This document shows positions 9,501-11,426 of a DNA stretch of 11,426 nucleotides, piece by piece. Position 1 is the stretch's first letter, and the number at the start of each line of letters is the position of its first letter. Origin of the DNA: Ignavibacteria bacterium UBA2333. GTDB taxonomy: Bacteria > Bacteroidota > Ignavibacteria > Kapaibacteriales > Kapaibacteriaceae. A program made the translations under genes and the position numbers. The DNA is taken from NCBI GenBank assembly GCA_002344895.1, contig DDUR01000035.1:1-11426 (forward strand). The letters run 5' to 3'. The notes under the pieces are model-generated. The model was not told where the DNA came from, searched no databases, and worked only from the letters and a program-made list of their open reading frames with translations.

Positions 9501-9705
9501 TCGACTGCTCCAATGGTATAAGTGTCGACTTAACAAGTACATCCGCACTAGCCCCAGGATAGGCAATAGCAATGTTAACTGTCGTTGGGGCAATGTCAGG
9601 GAACTGAGCCGTCGGCAAACTTCTCGCAGCAAGCAATCCGACGAACACAATCACAACGGAAATGACGATTGCGAGAACTGGACGATGTATGATTGTACTG
9701 AACAT
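6529..9705 (-). CDS. RND efflux pump inner-membrane transporter, AcrB/MexB-like (HAE1 family)
   Basis: A 1058-residue full-length proton-driven antiporter of the hydrophobe/amphiphile efflux-1 class. The first transmembrane helix is at about 9-28, followed by the first large periplasmic loop (PTAQFPDIAPTTV at 31-43). Transmembrane helix 4 carries the proton-relay pair Asp408-Asp409 in GIVVDDAIV, and helix 10 has Lys943 in GLLGKNAVLIVEY. These match AcrB D407, D408 and K940. The second half repeats the fold, with a second periplasmic loop at about 570-875 including a Gly-rich segment (PGFGSSGGF, 674-682), and ends with RVRFRPILMTS (971-981) and helices 11-12. It captures substrates from the periplasm or membrane and passes them to the outer-membrane factor. 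The start ATG follows the adaptor stop by 15 bases, with a weak SD-like GAGAG. An aminoglycoside- or drug-specific role cannot be assigned. Confidence 0.97.
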   Translation of the reverse strand: MFSTIIHRPVLAIVISVVIVFVGLLAARSLPTAQFPDIAPTTVNIAIAYPGASADVLVKSTLIPLEQSINGVPGMRYIASDATSAGEATVRIIFEPGTDPNQAVVQVKTRVDQVMPLLPPLVQREGVIITPVQPSMLMYVNLYSIEKNADEKYLYNYANVHLIPEIKRISGVASATILGARQYAMRVWLKPDRMRAYNVSAEEVMKAMQEQSIIARPGRLGLASGKQAQSLEYVLSYEDRYSKPEQYENIILRSNVDGENLRLKDVADVELGSEFFDIYSNLDGHPSAAIVLKQTYGSNASDVITTIKQRLSRMERDFPPGMKYVVSYDVSNFLDASMEQVAHTLRDAFILVAFVVFIFLGDWRSTLIPTLAVPVSLIGSFFIMQVFGLSVNLITLFALVLAIGIVVDDAIVVVEAVHTKMADDGIGPYAAVRAVMGEISGAIIAITLVMVSVFVPIAFLDGPVGTFYRQFSITMAGSIILSAIVALTLAPVLCALILMRSHGVSVSNRLPAQILSRCLVVFNRWFTWLTDRYEQVLRRTVRRRWLTFVILLTFVLGLIFADTILPSGFIPGEDQGTIYAIIQTPPGSTLELTNRVALELQSVCRGIDDISSVSALAGYEIMTEGRGSNAGTCLIDLKPWSDRHRNVREVMEELEERTRDLGAVIEFFEPPAVPGFGSSGGFSLRLIDKSNGEDYHEFERVNEQFMNDLRKRPEITGLFTFFAANYPQYELRIDNAAAMQKGVSIGAAMDNLDILIGSTYEQGFIKFGRFFKVYVQSSPEYRRYPSDLDNLFVKNDREEMVPYSSFMSVKKTQGPNELTRYNLYNSSAIRGLPAEGHTTGDALRAIQEVAHTTLPRGYDIAWEGLSYDEAQRGNEAVWVFLIVLLFVYLVLAAQYESFVLPFAVLLSLPLGVFGSFAALKLFGLANDIYAQVGLIMLVGLLGKNAVLIVEYAVQRQRAGIEILDAAIEGARVRFRPILMTSFAFIAGLLPLVVASGPGAIGNRTIGVSSLGGMLFGTLLGVLVIPGLYYVFARLIAGRQIIRDEHTEPLSEEYVHKHQ

Positions 9706-9720
9706 TATTACTCTCGTGGT

Positions 9721-10821
9721 TTACTCTGCGTGAAGATCAAGGTGTGCGACGGCACTGTCAGCTGCAATCATTCGTACCATGACCTTGTCATTGTCACGTA
9801 CCCGTTTGAGCCCTTCAAGTAGAATTCGATCGGTAGCAGTAATACCATCGTATACGACAAACACATGAGGCAACTCTGCGCGTATCTTCACTTCGCGTGC
9901 GTGTATACGACCATCGTTACCTATCACGTAGACATACTTTTTATCCAGCACTTCAAACGTGGCCTTTTGAGGTATCAAAAGTGCGTTTCGTAAACGTTCA
10001 TTCAGAACAATGTTGCCAGTCTCACCATGCCGAAGTAGACCATCTGGATTCGGGAACGTAGCCCGGAAAGCGATGTTTCCAGTTTCTCTGTTAAAGTCTG
10101 CTTCGATGGTTGTAACGACACCTTCTTGCGTAAACATTTCTCCATTTGCAAGACGAAGCTGTACCCGTGGTGGATTCCGACGAACATCACGAGCGGCGAG
10201 ATCGAGATACTCAGCTTCAGGTACATTAAAGTAGACCCACATCTCGCTATTATCAGATAGTGTCGCAAGAATTTCACCTTCCTCTAACAAACTCCCTCTC
10301 CGCACATGCAGTCGGTCCATCATCCCTGTGAATGGTGCTGATATCTTCGTGAACTGTAAATGCGCTTGCGCAATCGCCACCTCGGCACGTGCCTTTTCTA
10401 ATCGCGCCTTTGCAAGTGCTAGTTCGTTTCGGGACACTATGTTACTATCCGCAAGGTCCTTCGTCGTGCGGTATTCAATTTCTGCAAGACTCATCTCTGC
10501 CTTGGCCTTGTTATACTCCGCCTCATACATGACGGGAAACAACCTGAACATTATTCTCCCCCGTTGCACCTTCTCGCCTTCATCTACTTCGATATCCTGC
10601 AGATATCCTCGCTCCAGCGCTCTTAGTTCGATGTGTTGAACTGCCTGAATCTGGCAGACGTAGTCACGATCAAAAGATGTATCGCAGATAAGAGGATTCG
10701 TCGCAAGAAACCTGCCTTGATGTTCCTGGTTCTGTCGTTCGTCTTCGTCAGACGATTGCAGTGTGCATGATGTAAGGGCAACAGTCAGAGCAATGCTGAC
10801 AATGGAATAAACGACCTTCAT
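9721..10821 (-). CDS. RND efflux periplasmic adaptor (membrane fusion protein) lipoprotein, AcrA/MexA-like
   Basis: This protein links the pump to the outer-membrane factor. From ATG 10821 it has 366 residues. That start is preferred over a TTG at 10845 because it opens directly into a lipoprotein signal peptide (MKVVYSIVSIALTVALTSC, lipobox LTSC, Cys19). Numbering from this start, the first lipoyl half is about 67-96 (VDEGEKVQRG), followed by an alpha-hairpin (about 98-157) rich in Ala, Glu, Arg and Lys with coiled-coil character. The second lipoyl half is about 158-190 (ISAPFTGMMDRLHVRRG), followed by beta-barrel and membrane-proximal domains (TGNIAFRATFPNP near 247-259; RHGETGNIV near 264-272). 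Length and domain order are normal. It is the first gene of the three-gene efflux operon, with 15 bases to the pump. No SD-like sequence is visible before the ATG. Confidence 0.94.
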   Translation of the reverse strand: MKVVYSIVSIALTVALTSCTLQSSDEDERQNQEHQGRFLATNPLICDTSFDRDYVCQIQAVQHIELRALERGYLQDIEVDEGEKVQRGRIMFRLFPVMYEAEYNKAKAEMSLAEIEYRTTKDLADSNIVSRNELALAKARLEKARAEVAIAQAHLQFTKISAPFTGMMDRLHVRRGSLLEEGEILATLSDNSEMWVYFNVPEAEYLDLAARDVRRNPPRVQLRLANGEMFTQEGVVTTIEADFNRETGNIAFRATFPNPDGLLRHGETGNIVLNERLRNALLIPQKATFEVLDKKYVYVIGNDGRIHAREVKIRAELPHVFVVYDGITATDRILLEGLKRVRDNDKVMVRMIAADSAVAHLDLHAE

Positions 10822-10976
10822 TGCGGTTGAATGATGGTGAGACAAAACAATTCGTTGAGATAACAGGCAGTTATGCCTGCGTGCAGTGGGTGACGGTATC
10901 AGATGACGACAGATACGTTGGATTCAATGACCAGTCATCGAGTCACGTGTTGTCGACCTGATTGCAAACTGCTTTG
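10822..10976. promoter_or_regulatory. Intergenic region upstream of the efflux operon with several short inverted repeats
   Basis: This region must contain the operon promoter if the operon is not read through from the small gene further right. Three inverted repeats are visible: CAGGCA-GTTA-TGCCTG (10864-10879), GTATC with GATAC (10896-10900 and 10912-10916, extendable with one bulge), and ATGAC-CA-GTCAT (10927-10938). The first lies 43 bases upstream of the adaptor ATG and would be in the leader RNA. The third is the sort of near-palindrome bound by dimeric repressors. No convincing -35/-10 pair or Bacteroidota-type promoter was found, so its exact function is undecided. Confidence 0.35.
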
Positions 10977-11001
10977 TAGCGTTCTCAAGGACGAGACGCT
11001 A
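10977..11001 (-). terminator. Hairpin downstream of the small secreted-protein gene, possible terminator
   Basis: TAGCGT and CTC (10977-10982, 10984-10986) pair with GAG and ACGCTA (10993-11001) around a six-base loop, giving nine base pairs with one bulged T. It begins nine bases after the stop codon of the minus-strand gene ending at 11010, the usual place for a terminator. No U-tract follows on the minus strand (it reads ACAAAGCAG), so it may instead protect the 3' end of the RNA or act with Rho. Confidence 0.42.
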
Positions 11002-11009
11002 TGGTATGT

Positions 11010-11327
11010 CTATATTCTAAGGGCACAATGAGTTATAAACAGTCTAGATCTCTCAAAGAGACCTGCACGGTCATATTGATACAAAGACACATCTATACAC
11101 CCTACAACGGAAGCTGGTACATCTCTGACCGTAGGATGTCCTTCATCCGCTCCATCAACTTCCTGATTCTCACACTCAACATCACCAATAAGCGGTGAAT
11201 GCGTAAATGTATAGGCTGAAACCTTTGTACTTGATGTTCCAATCACCTCCGCTTGAGCCTGAGATGCAGCATCCGCTGCAACTGAAAAGCCAAAGAGAGT
11301 TAGAAGTATGTAGGCAAGGAGTTTCAT
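11010..11327 (-). CDS. Small putative secreted protein, unknown family
   Basis: A 105-residue product from ATG 11327. An in-frame ATG at 11351 would add MFRRHRAR, which would lengthen the basic n-region. The later start is preferred because MKLLAYILLTLFGFSVAADA is a standard signal peptide with likely cleavage after an Ala near 18-21. The mature part (about 85 residues) is acidic in the middle (a stretch rich in Glu and Asp around 52-63) and has three cysteines at about 52, 77 and 101; the last two or three might form a disulfide. I recognise no family. It is co-oriented with the efflux operon but separated from it by about 190 bases and a hairpin, so co-transcription is uncertain. The C-terminal third has no distinctive features, so a degraded or over-predicted gene is possible. 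Confidence 0.5.
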   Translation of the reverse strand: MKLLAYILLTLFGFSVAADAASQAQAEVIGTSSTKVSAYTFTHSPLIGDVECENQEVDGADEGHPTVRDVPASVVGCIDVSLYQYDRAGLFERSRLFITHCALRI

Positions 11328-11351
11328 CCGCGCCCGGTGACGACGGAACAT

Positions 11352-11400
11352 GGAGATTAGTGTAGGATTGATTTCATCGCCTCGTCGTCACTAATCCTCC
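11352..11400. repeat. Inverted repeat upstream of the small secreted-protein gene
   Basis: GGAGATTAGTG (11352-11362) is the reverse complement of CACTAATCCTCC (11389-11400) apart from one extra base, giving an 11-bp stem with a 26-base loop. It ends immediately before the ATG at 11349-11351 on the minus strand. It could be a terminator for an upstream gene or a leader structure. No U-tract is present on the minus strand. Confidence 0.35.
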
Positions 11401-11426
11401 CCACCTTCCCCCACCTTTCCCCCCCT
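11357..11426 (-). CDS. Possible C-terminal end of an upstream minus-strand gene
   Basis: One minus-strand frame entering from the right edge is open to a TAA at 11357-11359 and reads ERWGKVGRISDDEAMKSILH before the stop. The last dozen residues look protein-like (charged and helical), but the upstream part is forced by a G-rich repeated tract, so this may be chance. If real, it ends five bases before the alternative ATG of the small gene at 11351, which would suggest an operon. No family is recognisable. Confidence 0.22.
   Translation of the reverse strand, partial: GGERWGKVGRISDDEAMKSILH
11397..11426 (-). repeat. G-rich imperfect tandem repeat at the right edge
   Basis: On the minus strand the last 30 bases contain about three imperfect copies of a ten-base unit of the form GGTGGGGGAA, giving runs of six, five and four G. 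Such a tract could fold into a G-quadruplex or serve as a slippage-prone simple repeat. The string AGGTGGGGGAAG (11404-11415) also occurs at 65-76 on the same strand. Confidence 0.45.

Noticed and set aside
10822..10845. TTG at 10843-10845 as start of the adaptor
   Set aside because: It would add a His-rich extension before a complete lipoprotein signal peptide; ATG 10819-10821 gives the standard arrangement.
11001..11198. 65-codon plus-strand frame opposite the small secreted-protein gene
   Set aside because: The minus-strand frame has a convincing signal peptide, whereas this one has no domain and overlaps the hairpin at its start.

Overview
The window looks like chromosomal DNA from a Gram-negative bacterium of the Bacteroidota/Chlorobi side of the FCB group. 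A Kapabacteria- or Ignavibacteria-like lineage would fit. The reasons are two large secreted proteins ending in what looks like a type IX secretion (T9SS) C-terminal sorting domain, several lipoprotein signal peptides, plus-strand genes without a purine-rich ribosome binding site, and base composition near 50% GC. This assignment is inference; no rRNA or other phylogenetic marker is present.

Left edge (1-76): the minus strand reads out of the window with a frame resembling the N-terminus of argininosuccinate lyase (ArgH). Its start codon is not visible in frame.

Plus-strand block (77-5046): a class A beta-lactamase-like lipoprotein is followed by two tandem paralogous secreted proteins of about 660 residues. 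These carry Asp-box (BNR/sortilin-like) repeats and T9SS-type tails. The three genes run co-directionally with gaps of 49 and 43 bases. A 14-bp imperfect hairpin covers the start codon of the first paralogue.

Minus-strand block (11351 down to 5084): a small putative secreted protein of unknown family is followed, after about 190 bases, by a complete tripartite RND efflux operon. The order is periplasmic adaptor lipoprotein, HAE1-type inner-membrane pump, then NodT/OprM-type outer-membrane factor lipoprotein. Pump and outer-membrane factor overlap by four bases (ATGA) and adaptor and pump are 15 bases apart, so one transcript is likely. Together they would form a continuous drug or solute export channel from inner membrane to outside. 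No regulator gene lies in the window. The intergenic region upstream of the adaptor holds several short inverted repeats that could be operator or leader structures.

The plus-strand block and the efflux operon converge with only 37 bases between their stop codons. At the right edge a G-rich, imperfectly repeated tract on the minus strand shares a 12-base string with the left edge. No tRNA, rRNA, CRISPR array or insertion sequence was seen. The most novel element is the tandem pair of Asp-box/T9SS proteins. The efflux operon is conventional.
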